Shown piece after piece: positions 1-8,121 of a DNA stretch of 64,000 bases (the stretch's first letter is position 1; each line of letters starts with the position of its first letter). The notes under the pieces are model-generated. The model searched no databases and was not told the origin of the DNA. It was given only the letters and a program-made list of their open reading frames with translations. The translations under genes were made by a program, and so were the position numbers. The stretch is taken from NCBI GenBank assembly GCA_050260515.1, contig JBLNCI010000048.1, positions 1 to 64,000 of the forward strand, read 5' to 3'. This DNA is from DATJIG01 sp050260515. Its GTDB lineage: Bacteria > Pseudomonadota > Alphaproteobacteria > SMXQ01.

Positions 1-132
1 CATCGCGGGCGGGGGCCGCGGTAACCGGCCCCCCCCCCCCACGACCCCAGTCTCAAAAGCCCGGGATCGGCCGCCCGTCACGCCTGCCGATGTTTCCGCA
101 GTGCTCCGCGACTCTAAATGAGGAGAGACGCG

Positions 133-528
133 TTACCCGGCGAAGATTCCTGCGCTCGCGAGCGCAGAATCGATGTCCTGCTCGAGAAGCCGGATCCAAT
201 TGTTGTAGCGGGAGCGCACCGTGCCATCCTGTTCCTTCAGACCGGTTGTCGACTGATGGATGATCCGGAAGGTGCGCTGATCGAAGTAGACGTCAACGGT
301 CGCCGCGAAGTTCGTCTGCGCCAAGACACCGACCAGATGCCCAGGACCCGCCGGTTGGAACTTCCAGCCGCGCTTCGTCCCCGCCGTCATGATCACCGCC
401 TGCATGCGGTCGAGAGGCAGCTTCTGCGCAAGCAGTGGAACGGGGTGGTTCTCCACGTTGTAGATCGGCTTGTTGGCGCAGGCTCCGAGCACAGCCGCAC
501 AGAACGCAAGTACAAGGAATTTTTTCAT
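133..528 (-). CDS. small lipoprotein, APE-flanking paralogue A
   Basis: A 131-residue predicted lipoprotein. A hydrophobic N-terminus ends in a lipobox (VLGAC, Cys17), so the mature protein should be lipid-anchored in the envelope. AGGAGA lies about 7 nt before the ATG. The body shares a clear pattern with the product at 1410-1817: YNVxNxPVP near the mature N-terminus, then RW/GWKFQP, an LKxQDG motif and a YNxxxxxLExxI C-terminus. Those shared motifs make the two paralogues. It lies 88 nt downstream of the PPTase gene on the same strand and may be co-transcribed with it. I do not recognise a named domain. A role in placing or moving the aryl polyene in the envelope is inferred from position only. 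Confidence 0.8.
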   Translation of the reverse strand: MKKFLVLAFCAAVLGACANKPIYNVENHPVPLLAQKLPLDRMQAVIMTAGTKRGWKFQPAGPGHLVGVLAQTNFAATVDVYFDQRTFRIIHQSTTGLKEQDGTVRSRYNNWIRLLEQDIDSALASAGIFAG

Positions 529-616
529 TTATTGTCTCCTTCGCTGAGCGTGCCTTGACTGTAGCGGCGGCCATCGCGGCTGACAATCCGCCGCCGCGCC
601 GTCCCTGTTTGGGCAT

Positions 617-1270
617 TTAGACGAGCGCTTCGGGCCGGATCTCGTCGAACGGTTCGTCGTCCCATCCGGACGACGAACGGGAGAGCACCGCGATCGCGGC
701 GCTGATCGTCGCCGAAGGCCGGAAATGCGAGAGCAACCACGTATCCGCGCCGGCATAGACCCAGCGCCCCTCGTCGGGGCCGTCGTGCGCGCGGTCACAG
801 TGGTCGATGACCTGGGCGAGACCGTCTCCGGTCGCCTTGGCGATGGCTTCGCGCACGGTCCACACGCGATAGAAACCCTCCGCTCCCTCGTGGCGGACGC
901 GGTCCCGTTCGCGCGGTCCGAAGGCGTAGTCGGCGATCGCCGCGCAATCCCGTGATCGCCGCTCCTCGACGTCGATGCCGACGGGATGATCGGCGACCGC
1001 GCACGCGATCCACCCGCGCGTATGGCTGATGGACACCGACGGACCCGGCCCGCGCGGCCCGGCGAGCATCGGTCTTCCACGCCCGTCGGCGACGATCCGC
1101 CACGCCGCTCCGGGGTGGGTCCGGTTCAGCAGGGCGTGCAGCGCGGCGCGCCCGACATGGCTGTTCCAGATGCGGTGCGGGACTCCGGCCGCCACCGAGA
1201 CGTCCGGCGCCGCCGCCAGCAGCGCCCGCGCGACCTCTCCGTGCGATGAAATTATGGTGAACGCCACCAT
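617..1270 (-). CDS. 4'-phosphopantetheinyl transferase (Sfp/AcpT type)
   Basis: A 217-residue enzyme expected to move the phosphopantetheine arm from CoA to carrier-protein serines in the cytosol. The family signature is visible: SISHT (80-84), the Mg-binding GIDVE (98-102) and WTVREAIAK (137-145). Length fits the Sfp-type family. It is divergent from the aryl polyene operon, with 139 bp between the two starts. The obvious substrates are the two ACPs at 3283 and 3570, although service to other carrier proteins cannot be excluded. Confidence 0.92.
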   Translation of the reverse strand: MVAFTIISSHGEVARALLAAAPDVSVAAGVPHRIWNSHVGRAALHALLNRTHPGAAWRIVADGRGRPMLAGPRGPGPSVSISHTRGWIACAVADHPVGIDVEERRSRDCAAIADYAFGPRERDRVRHEGAEGFYRVWTVREAIAKATGDGLAQVIDHCDRAHDGPDEGRWVYAGADTWLLSHFRPSATISAAIAVLSRSSSGWDDEPFDEIRPEALV

Positions 1271-1409
1271 ACGGAAAACCCCTACACCCCTCGTTTACTG
1301 TAGCGATGCTTGTGCTACTTTAGGACAGCTTTGGCGACCGGTTTGGGGCAAGGGACTCGGACGCTCAAGAAGGTCCCGCGGATCGCCGTGTGTCGGGGGT
1401 GGGGGGAGT
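1271..1409. promoter_or_regulatory. divergent control region between PPTase and aryl polyene operon
   Basis: The only sizeable non-coding gap before the APE run, lying between two divergent starts, so it should hold promoters for both directions. It is locally AT-richer near the PPTase start than the flanking genes. A purine-rich run (GGGGGGAG) lies directly before the ATG at 1410 and serves as ribosome-binding site. I could not identify a convincing -35/-10 pair or operator. Confidence 0.4.
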
Positions 1410-1817
1410 ATGCGAAATGGTGTGGGACGGCATCTCGCCGTCGTTGTCATCGTCGCCGTGTCGGCGGCCGGTTGCCACCGCGTTCAGCCGGTCTACAACG
1501 TCCAGAATCGCCCCGTTCCGGCGGTCGGCCAACAGTCTCTCTCCCTTGACAAGGTCCGGGACGCCATTTTGAGCGCCGCGGTCGTTCAGCGCTGGCAGGT
1601 GGTGCCGGTGCGTCCGGGGATGATCCGGGCCACGTTGCGCTGGCAGACGCACACCGCGGACGCCGACATCCTCTATTCCGAGCAGAGCTACAGCATCGTG
1701 CTCGCCGGTTCGTCCAACCTGAAGCAGCAGGACGGCGACATCCATCGCAATTACAACCGTGCCGTCCAGCGGCTGGAAGACGAGATCAACCGGCAGCTCC
1801 TGAGGGCCGCCTATTGA
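1410..1817 (+). CDS. small lipoprotein, APE-leading paralogue B
   Basis: A 135-residue predicted lipoprotein with a hydrophobic segment and a Cys22 lipobox (SAAGC), paralogous to the product at 133-528 (shared YNVxNRPVP, RWQVVP, LKQQDG and YNxxxxRLEDEI elements). The start at 1410 is chosen over longer upstream starts because it has the GGGGGGAG ribosome-binding site and begins the signal sequence directly. Its TGA overlaps the ATG of the chain-length-factor gene by one base (TGATG). It is therefore the first gene of the APE operon and probably translationally coupled to it. Function unknown; no recognised domain. Confidence 0.82.
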   Translation: MRNGVGRHLAVVVIVAVSAAGCHRVQPVYNVQNRPVPAVGQQSLSLDKVRDAILSAAVVQRWQVVPVRPGMIRATLRWQTHTADADILYSEQSYSIVLAGSSNLKQQDGDIHRNYNRAVQRLEDEINRQLLRAAY

Positions 1818-2542
1818 TGTCGTCCCCCCTCTCCTTCCGGGTCGTCGGCTGGGCCGCCTGGACTCCCGGACGGGACTCCGAGGCCGCTTGGCGGACCTGG
1901 GCCGGCGCTCCGGGCGTGGCCGCCGGGGGCACGGCGACGGCATCCGTCCCGCTCGCGTTGCGGCGGCGGCTGACGCCGCTCGGTCAGGCGGCGATGCGGT
2001 GCGCGTGGGGGCTACCGGACGCGGCGTCCGCGCGCATGGTGTTCGCATCGCGCAACGGTGAGTTCGCGCGCACGCTGTCGATCCTCGACGGAATTGTCTC
2101 CGGCGACAGCGTCTCGCCGGCGGATTTCACGCTGTCGGTCCACCACGCGCTCGCCGGCGTGCTCTCGATCGCGCAAGGCAATCGTCGCGGCCACACGACC
2201 GTGGCCGCGGGTCCGGACAGCTTCGGGTTCGGGCTCCTCGAAGCCGTCGCGTCATTGGCCGAGCGGCCCGAGGAGCCGGTGTTGCTCGTCTACTACGACG
2301 AGCCGCTCCCGGCGCCCTACGCGACGTTCGCGACCTGCGCCGAGCCGCTCGCGCTGGCGCTCAGTCTCTCCCTGAAGCGCGACGGTGAGGCGCTGGAACT
2401 GCTCACGGCGCGCGGCAGCGGCGACGCGACAATGATCGCGCCGTTCGACTTCCTGCGCTTCCTGCTCTCAGGTGATGCGCAGATGCTATCGCGCGGCGAA
2501 CGCCTCGACTGGCACTGGAGGCGTCATGCTGCGGCAGCTTGA
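1817..2542 (+). CDS. apeC: aryl polyene chain-length factor (beta-ketoacyl synthase-like, PF13723 type)
   Basis: A 241-residue protein of the short 'beta-ketoacyl synthase chain length factor' family, roughly the N-terminal half of a ketosynthase fold. The ketosynthase nucleophile region is replaced by VAAGPDSFGFG, with no active-site Cys, as expected for a chain-length factor. In the E. coli APE system such a protein pairs with the KS ApeO to form the elongating heterodimer. The KS here is at 11694. The ATG overlaps the upstream lipoprotein stop. A TTG at 1814 is an alternative start. Its 3' end overlaps the next gene by 17 nt. Confidence 0.85.
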   Translation: MSSPLSFRVVGWAAWTPGRDSEAAWRTWAGAPGVAAGGTATASVPLALRRRLTPLGQAAMRCAWGLPDAASARMVFASRNGEFARTLSILDGIVSGDSVSPADFTLSVHHALAGVLSIAQGNRRGHTTVAAGPDSFGFGLLEAVASLAERPEEPVLLVYYDEPLPAPYATFATCAEPLALALSLSLKRDGEALELLTARGSGDATMIAPFDFLRFLLSGDAQMLSRGERLDWHWRRHAAAA

Positions 2543-3290
2543 CCGCCTGTACCGCCAGGGCGCGACCGGATTCGCCTTCGCGTGGCTGTTCGTCGGCGGT
2601 GCCGCTCTGGCGGCCACCGTCCTGCCGCTGCTGTCGTTGGTCCCCGGCCATGGCCGCGAACGCGCGCAGGCGGTGATCCGCCTCACCTTCCGATGGTATC
2701 TCGCGATGTTGCGCGGGCTCTCGCTCCTCCGCATCCGGGTCGAGGGCCGCGATCGTCTCGAACGCTGCCGCGGGCGCGTCATCATCGCCAACCACCCGTC
2801 CCTGCTCGACGTGGTGATCCTGATGGCGCTGGTTCCCAACGCGCAATGCATCGTGAAGAGCGCGCTGTGGAGCAACCGCTACCTCGGCGGATTGGTCCGG
2901 CGCGCCGGCTACATCCGCAACGATCTGGAGCCCGAGGCACTGATCGCGGAGTGCCGCGCGGCGCTCGATCGCGGCGCCAACATCATCGTGTTTCCGGAAG
3001 GCACCCGCAGCGCGCCGGGTTTCCCGCCGCACTTCCACCGCGGCTTCGCCAACATCGCGACGCGCACCGGCGCTCCCGTCCAGCCGGTCGTCATCACCTG
3101 CTCGCCGCCGACGCTGTGCAAGGGCGAGGCATGGTGGGCCGTCCCCGCCAGACGTCCGGTGTTCCGCGTCACCGTCAGCGATTGCGTGAGTCCGGAAATC
3201 TACACGACCTACCGTCACCGCAGTCTCGCGTCGCGCCATCTTGTCGCCCGGATCGAGGCGTACTACGCGGAGCAGCTCGCCCATGCCTGA
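2526..3290 (+). CDS. lysophospholipid acyltransferase-family protein (APE cluster)
   Basis: A 254-residue membrane-associated 1-acyl-glycerol-3-phosphate acyltransferase (PlsC)-type enzyme. It has an N-terminal hydrophobic segment, the HX4D catalytic motif in NHPSLLD (89-95) and the substrate-binding PEGTRS motif (157-162). By order it corresponds to apeD of the E. coli APE cluster. It probably acylates a lipid or glycolipid acceptor when the polyene is attached to the membrane; the acceptor is not shown by the sequence. It overlaps the genes on both sides. Confidence 0.88.
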   Translation: MLRQLDRLYRQGATGFAFAWLFVGGAALAATVLPLLSLVPGHGRERAQAVIRLTFRWYLAMLRGLSLLRIRVEGRDRLERCRGRVIIANHPSLLDVVILMALVPNAQCIVKSALWSNRYLGGLVRRAGYIRNDLEPEALIAECRAALDRGANIIVFPEGTRSAPGFPPHFHRGFANIATRTGAPVQPVVITCSPPTLCKGEAWWAVPARRPVFRVTVSDCVSPEIYTTYRHRSLASRHLVARIEAYYAEQLAHA

Positions 3291-3570
3291 GGATATCGCC
3301 CCCCGCATGTCGGATACCGAAGACACCCTGAAACAGCTCATCGTCGAGGCGCTGCAGCTCGAGGACATCAGCCCGGCGGACATCGCGAGCGAGGAGCCGT
3401 TGTTCGGGTCCGGCGGCCTCGGCCTCGACTCGATCGACGCGCTCGAGCTCGGTGTCGCGATCCGGAAGCGCTACGGCATCAAGTTCGAGACCGTCAACGA
3501 CGACGTCAAGGCGCACTTCGCCAGCGTGCGAAGCCTCGCGCGCTTCATCGACAGCCAGAGGAACGCCTGA
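3283..3570 (+). CDS. apeE: acyl carrier protein 1
   Basis: A 95-residue type II acyl carrier protein. The LDSIDALEL motif places the phosphopantetheine attachment serine at about residue 50. The chosen ATG overlaps the end of the acyltransferase gene; an internal ATG at 3307 would remove eight residues and leave the ACP fold intact. One of two adjacent ACPs, as is usual in aryl polyene clusters, where they carry starter and growing chain. It is a likely substrate of the PPTase at 617-1270. Confidence 0.9.
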   Translation: MPEDIAPRMSDTEDTLKQLIVEALQLEDISPADIASEEPLFGSGGLGLDSIDALELGVAIRKRYGIKFETVNDDVKAHFASVRSLARFIDSQRNA

Positions 3571-3827
3571 TGATGTCCCGCGAAGCCATCCTCGAGCATC
3601 TGCGCGAGTATCTCGAGGAGATGTTCGAGATCCAGCGCGAGAGGGTCACGCTCGACGCGAAGCTGTTCGAGGAGCTCGATCTCGACAGCATCGACGCCGT
3701 CGACCTCGTCGTGAAGCTGCAGGACCTCACCGGCCGGCGCATCAAGCCGGAGGCCTTCAAGGCGGTGCGCAGCGTCGGCGACGTCGTCGAGTGCGTTCAC
3801 ACGCTGATGAACACGGATGCGGCCTAA
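3570..3827 (+). CDS. apeF: acyl carrier protein 2
   Basis: An 85-residue acyl carrier protein with DLDSIDAVDL; Ser40 is the predicted 4'-phosphopantetheine site. The start codon shares one base with the preceding stop (TGATG), and the 3' end overlaps the next gene by 11 nt. It is rich in acidic residues, as is typical. In characterised APE pathways the two ACPs are not equivalent. Which one loads the aryl starter here cannot be read from sequence. Confidence 0.9.
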   Translation: MMSREAILEHLREYLEEMFEIQRERVTLDAKLFEELDLDSIDAVDLVVKLQDLTGRRIKPEAFKAVRSVGDVVECVHTLMNTDAA

Positions 3828-4386
3828 CGCCATCTTCCGTCTCGGTCCGGCGGTCCTCGTCGGCGGCGGCGTCGTCTACCCGCTGCTGGTCTACTTCGGT
3901 CTGCCGTACGTATCGCCCGGCGTCCTCGTGCTGGTTGCCCTCGGGCTGCTCGCGCTCCGCATGCTGGCGGCCCGCCGTGAGGCCTTTCGGCACCAGTGGA
4001 CGCCGCCACTCCTGGTTTCCGGCATCGCTCTCGCGATCCTCGCCGCCGTGAGCCCAAGCATTGCGGTCAGGGCCTATCCGGTGCTCGTCAGCGTCGCCGC
4101 GGCGTGCGTGTTCGGGGCGTCGCTGCTCTCGCCCCCGACCGTGGTCGAACGAATCGCGAGGATGACGACGCCCGACCTGTCCCCCGAAGGCGTGGTCTAC
4201 ACCCGCGCGGTGACGCAGATCTGGACCCTGTTCCTCGCCGGCAATGGCTCGGTGGCCGCCGCCCTGGCGGTGTGGGGCACGGTCGAGCAGTGGACGCTGT
4301 GGACTGGCCTCGTCTCGTACCTGCTGATGGGGTTCCTGTTCGCGGGCGAGCGGGTCGTGAGGCGCTTCTACCTGCGACAGGCATGA
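3817..4386 (+). CDS. COG4648-family integral membrane protein (APE cluster)
   Basis: A 189-residue polytopic membrane protein with about five hydrophobic segments, corresponding by position to apeG. The COG4648 family occurs widely in aryl polyene clusters, but its biochemical role is not established. A part in membrane assembly or export of the pigment is inferred from the company it keeps. The stop overlaps the ligase start (ATGA). Confidence 0.75.
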   Translation: MRPNAIFRLGPAVLVGGGVVYPLLVYFGLPYVSPGVLVLVALGLLALRMLAARREAFRHQWTPPLLVSGIALAILAAVSPSIAVRAYPVLVSVAAACVFGASLLSPPTVVERIARMTTPDLSPEGVVYTRAVTQIWTLFLAGNGSVAAALAVWGTVEQWTLWTGLVSYLLMGFLFAGERVVRRFYLRQA

Positions 4387-5702
4387 TCCCGCTCACCCTG
4401 TCGCGCCTCCTCGACCGTAGCCGGCCTCCGGATCATCCGCTCGCGCTTCGGCGAGGCACCGTGCTGACGTGCGCGCGTTTCGCGGCCGACGTCGCCGGCG
4501 TCGCCGCGCGCCTGCGCCGCGACCGCGTCCGACGCGCCGCGGTGCTCTGCGCCGACACCTACGCCTTCGCCGTTGCCTTGTACGCGCTGGTTGGGGTCGA
4601 GGCCGACGTGGTGTTTCCGTCCAACGGCCTGCCCGGGACGCTGGACGCGCTGCGCGATACCTTCGACGTACTCGTCGACGACGCCTTCGTCGCGGCAGCC
4701 GAGCCGGCCGAAGCCATGGCGGCGCCGCTCGACATCGAGCGCCCGGCGCTCTCGTTCTTCACCTCGGGGTCGACCGGAGCACCGAAGCGCATCGTCAGGT
4801 CGCTCGCGGCGTTCGAACGCGAGGCAGAAGCGCTGGAGGCGCTCTTTGGAGCTTCGAGCGGCAGCGGCCCGGTCCTCGCGATGGTTCCGCACGCCCATGT
4901 GTACGGACTCACCTTCAAGGTGACGTGGCCGCTGGCGTCGGGACGGCCGTTCGCGGCCGAGACGTACGACACCTGGGAGGCACTCCTCGCCGATTTGCCT
5001 CCTGGCGCGATCGTCGTCAGCAGTCCGGCGTTCCTGAGCCGATGCGGCGGGCTCCCGCCGGTGCCCGCAGAGCGGCGTCCGGCGCGGGTCTTCACCGCCG
5101 GCGCGCCGCTGTCGCTCGCCGCCGCGGTCGAGGCCGGGACCGTTCTCGGCGTGCGGCCCACGGAGATCTTCGGCAGCACCGAGACCGGTGCCTTCGCGAC
5201 CCGCTGCCAGTCCCGGGAGGATGAGCCGTGGCGGCTCCTTCCCGGCGTGTCGATGCGGTGCGACGAAGACGGCCGCCTGTCTCTGTTCTCTGCCGCGATC
5301 GGACCGGAGTGGTACCGGAGTGCCGACATCGTCGAGCCGATCGACGGCGGATTCCGCTTCCGGGGCCGCGCCGACCGTATCGTGAAAATCGAAGGCAAGC
5401 GCGTCAGCCTCGCTGCCGTCGAGCAGTCGTTGGCGCGGCTGCCTTGGGTCGAATCCGCCGCCGCGGTCCTGATTCCGGGCGCACCCGACCGGCTCGGCGC
5501 CGCCCTCGTCCTGTCCGACAGCGGTCGCGAGCGACTGTCCAGCCTCGGTGCGTTCCGCTTCGGCCGCTTGCTCAGGGATGCGCTCTCCGGCGAGCATGAG
5601 GCCGCCGCATCGCCGCGGCTGTGGCGCTTCGTCGACGAGTTGCCGACCGGCGAGCTCGGCAAGCGCCGCGACGCCGACCTCCGCCGCCTGTTCGAATCCT
5701 GA
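4383..5702 (+). CDS. apeH: AMP-dependent acyl:ACP ligase for the aryl starter
   Basis: A 439-residue ANL-superfamily adenylating enzyme. The ATP-binding loop TSGSTGAPK is at about 127-135, the acyl/adenylate motif FGSTETG at 264-270, and the hinge-type RIVKIEGKRV further on. In characterised APE systems this enzyme activates an aromatic acid and loads it on an ACP. The aromatic acid here is unknown, because no ammonia-lyase or chorismate lyase gene is nearby. The ATG at 4383 (ATGA overlap with the membrane-protein gene) is used instead of much longer in-frame starts that would run across that gene. Confidence 0.88.
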   Translation: MIPLTLSRLLDRSRPPDHPLALRRGTVLTCARFAADVAGVAARLRRDRVRRAAVLCADTYAFAVALYALVGVEADVVFPSNGLPGTLDALRDTFDVLVDDAFVAAAEPAEAMAAPLDIERPALSFFTSGSTGAPKRIVRSLAAFEREAEALEALFGASSGSGPVLAMVPHAHVYGLTFKVTWPLASGRPFAAETYDTWEALLADLPPGAIVVSSPAFLSRCGGLPPVPAERRPARVFTAGAPLSLAAAVEAGTVLGVRPTEIFGSTETGAFATRCQSREDEPWRLLPGVSMRCDEDGRLSLFSAAIGPEWYRSADIVEPIDGGFRFRGRADRIVKIEGKRVSLAAVEQSLARLPWVESAAAVLIPGAPDRLGAALVLSDSGRERLSSLGAFRFGRLLRDALSGEHEAAASPRLWRFVDELPTGELGKRRDADLRRLFES

Positions 5703-5721
5703 GCCCATTAAGCCCACGATC

Positions 5722-6069
5722 ATGGACCTTCCGCCGATCCTCGTTTCGCACGTGTCCGCCGCCGACGCGCTGCATGAATTGTCACTTCCGGCGGACCATC
5801 CCGTGTTCCGGGGCCATTTTCCCGGCCGGCCGGTCCTTCCCGGAGTCGCCCAGATCGACTGGGCGGTGCGGCTCGCCGCTCGCGCCTGGGGACTGCCCGA
5901 GGTGGCGCGGGATTTTCAGGTCAAGTTCCGCAACGTCATTCCGCCCGGCGTACCGGTCGCGCTCGCGCTGCGCTACGACCGCACGAAGCGCCAGCTTCAT
6001 TTCGAATACCGGAGCGACGACCGCGTCATGTCGTCGGGGCGCATCGCCGTGGAGGAGCCGCGCGCGTGA
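5722..6069 (+). CDS. apeI: hotdog-fold 3-hydroxyacyl-ACP dehydratase
   Basis: A 115-residue FabZ/FabA-like dehydratase. The family core GHFPGRPVLPG (31-41) carries the predicted catalytic His32. In APE biosynthesis each cycle's 3-hydroxyacyl-ACP is dehydrated without enoyl reduction, giving the conjugated polyene. A second dehydratase (12884) is in the same operon, and in the E. coli system the two work together. The start is the ATG 19 nt after the ligase stop. Confidence 0.88.
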   Translation: MDLPPILVSHVSAADALHELSLPADHPVFRGHFPGRPVLPGVAQIDWAVRLAARAWGLPEVARDFQVKFRNVIPPGVPVALALRYDRTKRQLHFEYRSDDRVMSSGRIAVEEPRA

Positions 6070-7712
6070 ACACCTGCGCGGTCATTCCCACCCACAACCA
6101 TCATCGCGCGCTCGGAGCGGTGATTGCGCGGTTGCGCGAGAACGGGCTTCGGGTGTTCGTCGTCGACGACGGCAGCGCCGAGCCGGCGCGGGCCGCGATC
6201 GCGGCGCTCCACGACCCGGCGAACGGCATCGTCGTTCATCGCCGCGAGGTCAACGGCGGCAAGGGCGCGGCGGTGGTCGAGGGTTTCCGCCTCGCGGCCG
6301 ATGCCGGCTTCACACACGCGGTGCAGGTCGATGCCGACGGGCAGCACGACCTCGGCGCCGTACCCGCGATGTTGGCGCTTGCCGCACGCCATCCCGAGGC
6401 GGTGATCTGCGGGCGACCCGTCTACGACGCATCGGTTCCGACCGCGCGGCGGATCGGCCACTGGTTCACGAACGCCTGGATCTTCCTCGAGACCCTGTCG
6501 TTCCGCATCACCGATGGGATGTGCGGCTTTCGCGTCTACCCGCTCGCACCGACCCTGAAGCTGGTCGTCGAGGAGCGGATCGGACGTCGCATGGACTTCG
6601 ACATCGACGTCCTCGTGCGGCTGTTCTGGCGCGGGACACCGGTGCGAATGATCCCGGTGAAGGTGATCTATCCGCCCGGGAACACCTCGAACTTCGACGT
6701 GCTGCGGGACAACTGGCGCATCACCCGGATGCATGCGCGGCTCGTCTGCACGATGCTGGTCCGGCTGCCGTCGATCCAGCGCCACCGGCCCCCGCGCCTC
6801 GAAGGCGATGCCGCGGCCAGCCACTGGGCCGCGCTGCGCGAGCGCGGCGCCTACTGGGGGCTGCGGTTCTGTCGATTCGCCTACCGGCTTCTCGGCCGAA
6901 GCGGCTGCCGCGCGGTTCTGGCGCCGATCGTCTTCTGCATCTATATGGCCGGCGCGGAGCAGCGGCGCGCGTCGCTCGCATTCCTGACCCGCGCCCTCGG
7001 CCGGCCGGCAACGATCCGGGACGGCTACCGCCACTTCCTCAGCTTCGCCTACCGTGCGCTCGATACCTTCGTCGCATGGGGCGGCGGAATCCGCGCCGAT
7101 GCCGTCGAGGTCGCGGATCGCGACCTCCTCGCCGCCGCCGCGGCCGATCCTCGCGGCGCGCTCATCGTCGTCGCCCACATGGGCAACATGGACCTGAGTC
7201 GCGCCGTCCTCGACGAGAAGACGCGCCGCCGGCTCACGCTCCTGATCCACACCAAGCACGCCGCCAACTACAACCGGGTCGTCCGCGAGCTGCGCCCCGA
7301 CGCCGCGCTCAACACCATCCAGGTCACCGAGGTCGGCCCGGACACGGCGATCGAGCTCAAGGATCGCGTCTCACGCGGCGAATGGGTGGTGATCGCCGGC
7401 GATCGTACCCCCGTGCTGAGCCGGGGCCGGGTGTCGCTGGCGCCGTTCCTGGGGCGCGAGGCGGCCTTCTCCCATGGGCCGTGGGTGCTCGCGGCCCTGC
7501 TCGACTGCCCCGTCTACCTCATGTTCTGCATCGGTGAAGGCGACCGCTACCGGCTCTCGATCGAGCGCTTCGCCGAGCGCATCGAGCTGCCGCGCGGCGA
7601 CCGCGCGCGGGCCCTCGGCGAGTACGTCGCCCGCTATGCGGCGCGCCTCGAACACTATGCGCGGCGGTCGCCCTTCCAGTGGTACAACTTCTTCGATTTT
7701 TGGGCGCACTGA
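6066..7712 (+). CDS. glycosyltransferase family 2 / LpxL-type acyltransferase fusion
   Basis: A 548-residue two-domain protein. The N-terminal ~240 residues are a GT-A glycosyltransferase (VIPTHN start, VVDDGS, the DAD metal motif in QVDADGQHD). The C-terminal part resembles LpxL/HtrB-type lysophospholipid acyltransferases, with the HX4D motif in AHMGNMD (His about 371). By position it equals apeJ of aryl polyene clusters. The fusion suggests that the pigment is joined to a glycosylated lipid anchor in the envelope. That anchor is inferred, not seen. It overlaps the preceding gene by 4 nt. Confidence 0.88.
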   Translation: MNTCAVIPTHNHHRALGAVIARLRENGLRVFVVDDGSAEPARAAIAALHDPANGIVVHRREVNGGKGAAVVEGFRLAADAGFTHAVQVDADGQHDLGAVPAMLALAARHPEAVICGRPVYDASVPTARRIGHWFTNAWIFLETLSFRITDGMCGFRVYPLAPTLKLVVEERIGRRMDFDIDVLVRLFWRGTPVRMIPVKVIYPPGNTSNFDVLRDNWRITRMHARLVCTMLVRLPSIQRHRPPRLEGDAAASHWAALRERGAYWGLRFCRFAYRLLGRSGCRAVLAPIVFCIYMAGAEQRRASLAFLTRALGRPATIRDGYRHFLSFAYRALDTFVAWGGGIRADAVEVADRDLLAAAAADPRGALIVVAHMGNMDLSRAVLDEKTRRRLTLLIHTKHAANYNRVVRELRPDAALNTIQVTEVGPDTAIELKDRVSRGEWVVIAGDRTPVLSRGRVSLAPFLGREAAFSHGPWVLAALLDCPVYLMFCIGEGDRYRLSIERFAERIELPRGDRARALGEYVARYAARLEHYARRSPFQWYNFFDFWAH

Positions 7713-7713
7713 C

Positions 7714-8121
7714 ATGCATTCGGTGGAAATCATAACCAAGGCCCAGTTCTACGACCTCGACCCGATGAACGTGGTGTGGCACGGCAACTACACCCGCTGG
7801 CTGGAACAGGTGCGTACGAAGCTGATGGAGAGCATCGGCTATTCGTTCGAGGAGATGCGCGACTCCGGATACATCTGGCCGATCGTCGATCTGCGCATCA
7901 AGTACGTGCGCCCCGTCCGCTTCGGTCACGACATCTCGGTGACCGCGAGCGTCGTCGAGTTCGAGAATCGGCTGCGGATCGACTACCGCATCCGCGACGT
8001 CGCCTCGGGCGACGTTCTCACCAAGGCGTCGACGGTGCAGGTGGCCGTGGTCGCCTCGACCGGCGAGCTGTGCCTGGAATGCCCGGCGGTGCTCACCGAC
8101 AAGCTGCGGCAGCCGGCATGA
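7714..8121 (+). CDS. apeK: 4-hydroxybenzoyl-CoA-type thioesterase
   Basis: A 135-residue hotdog thioesterase. The FYDLDPMNVVWHGNY segment near the N-terminus contains the Asp of the 4HBT/YbgC active site (YxxDxxxVVxHxxY). It may release the polyene acid from its ACP or remove stalled intermediates. The ATG lies 1 nt after the previous stop, and the TGA overlaps the next start (ATGATG). Confidence 0.87.
   Translation: MHSVEIITKAQFYDLDPMNVVWHGNYTRWLEQVRTKLMESIGYSFEEMRDSGYIWPIVDLRIKYVRPVRFGHDISVTASVVEFENRLRIDYRIRDVASGDVLTKASTVQVAVVASTGELCLECPAVLTDKLRQPA

Noticed and set aside
29..40. Run of 12 cytosines near the left edge
   Set aside because: A homopolymer in a GC-rich non-coding end; could be an assembly feature, with nothing else to support a function.
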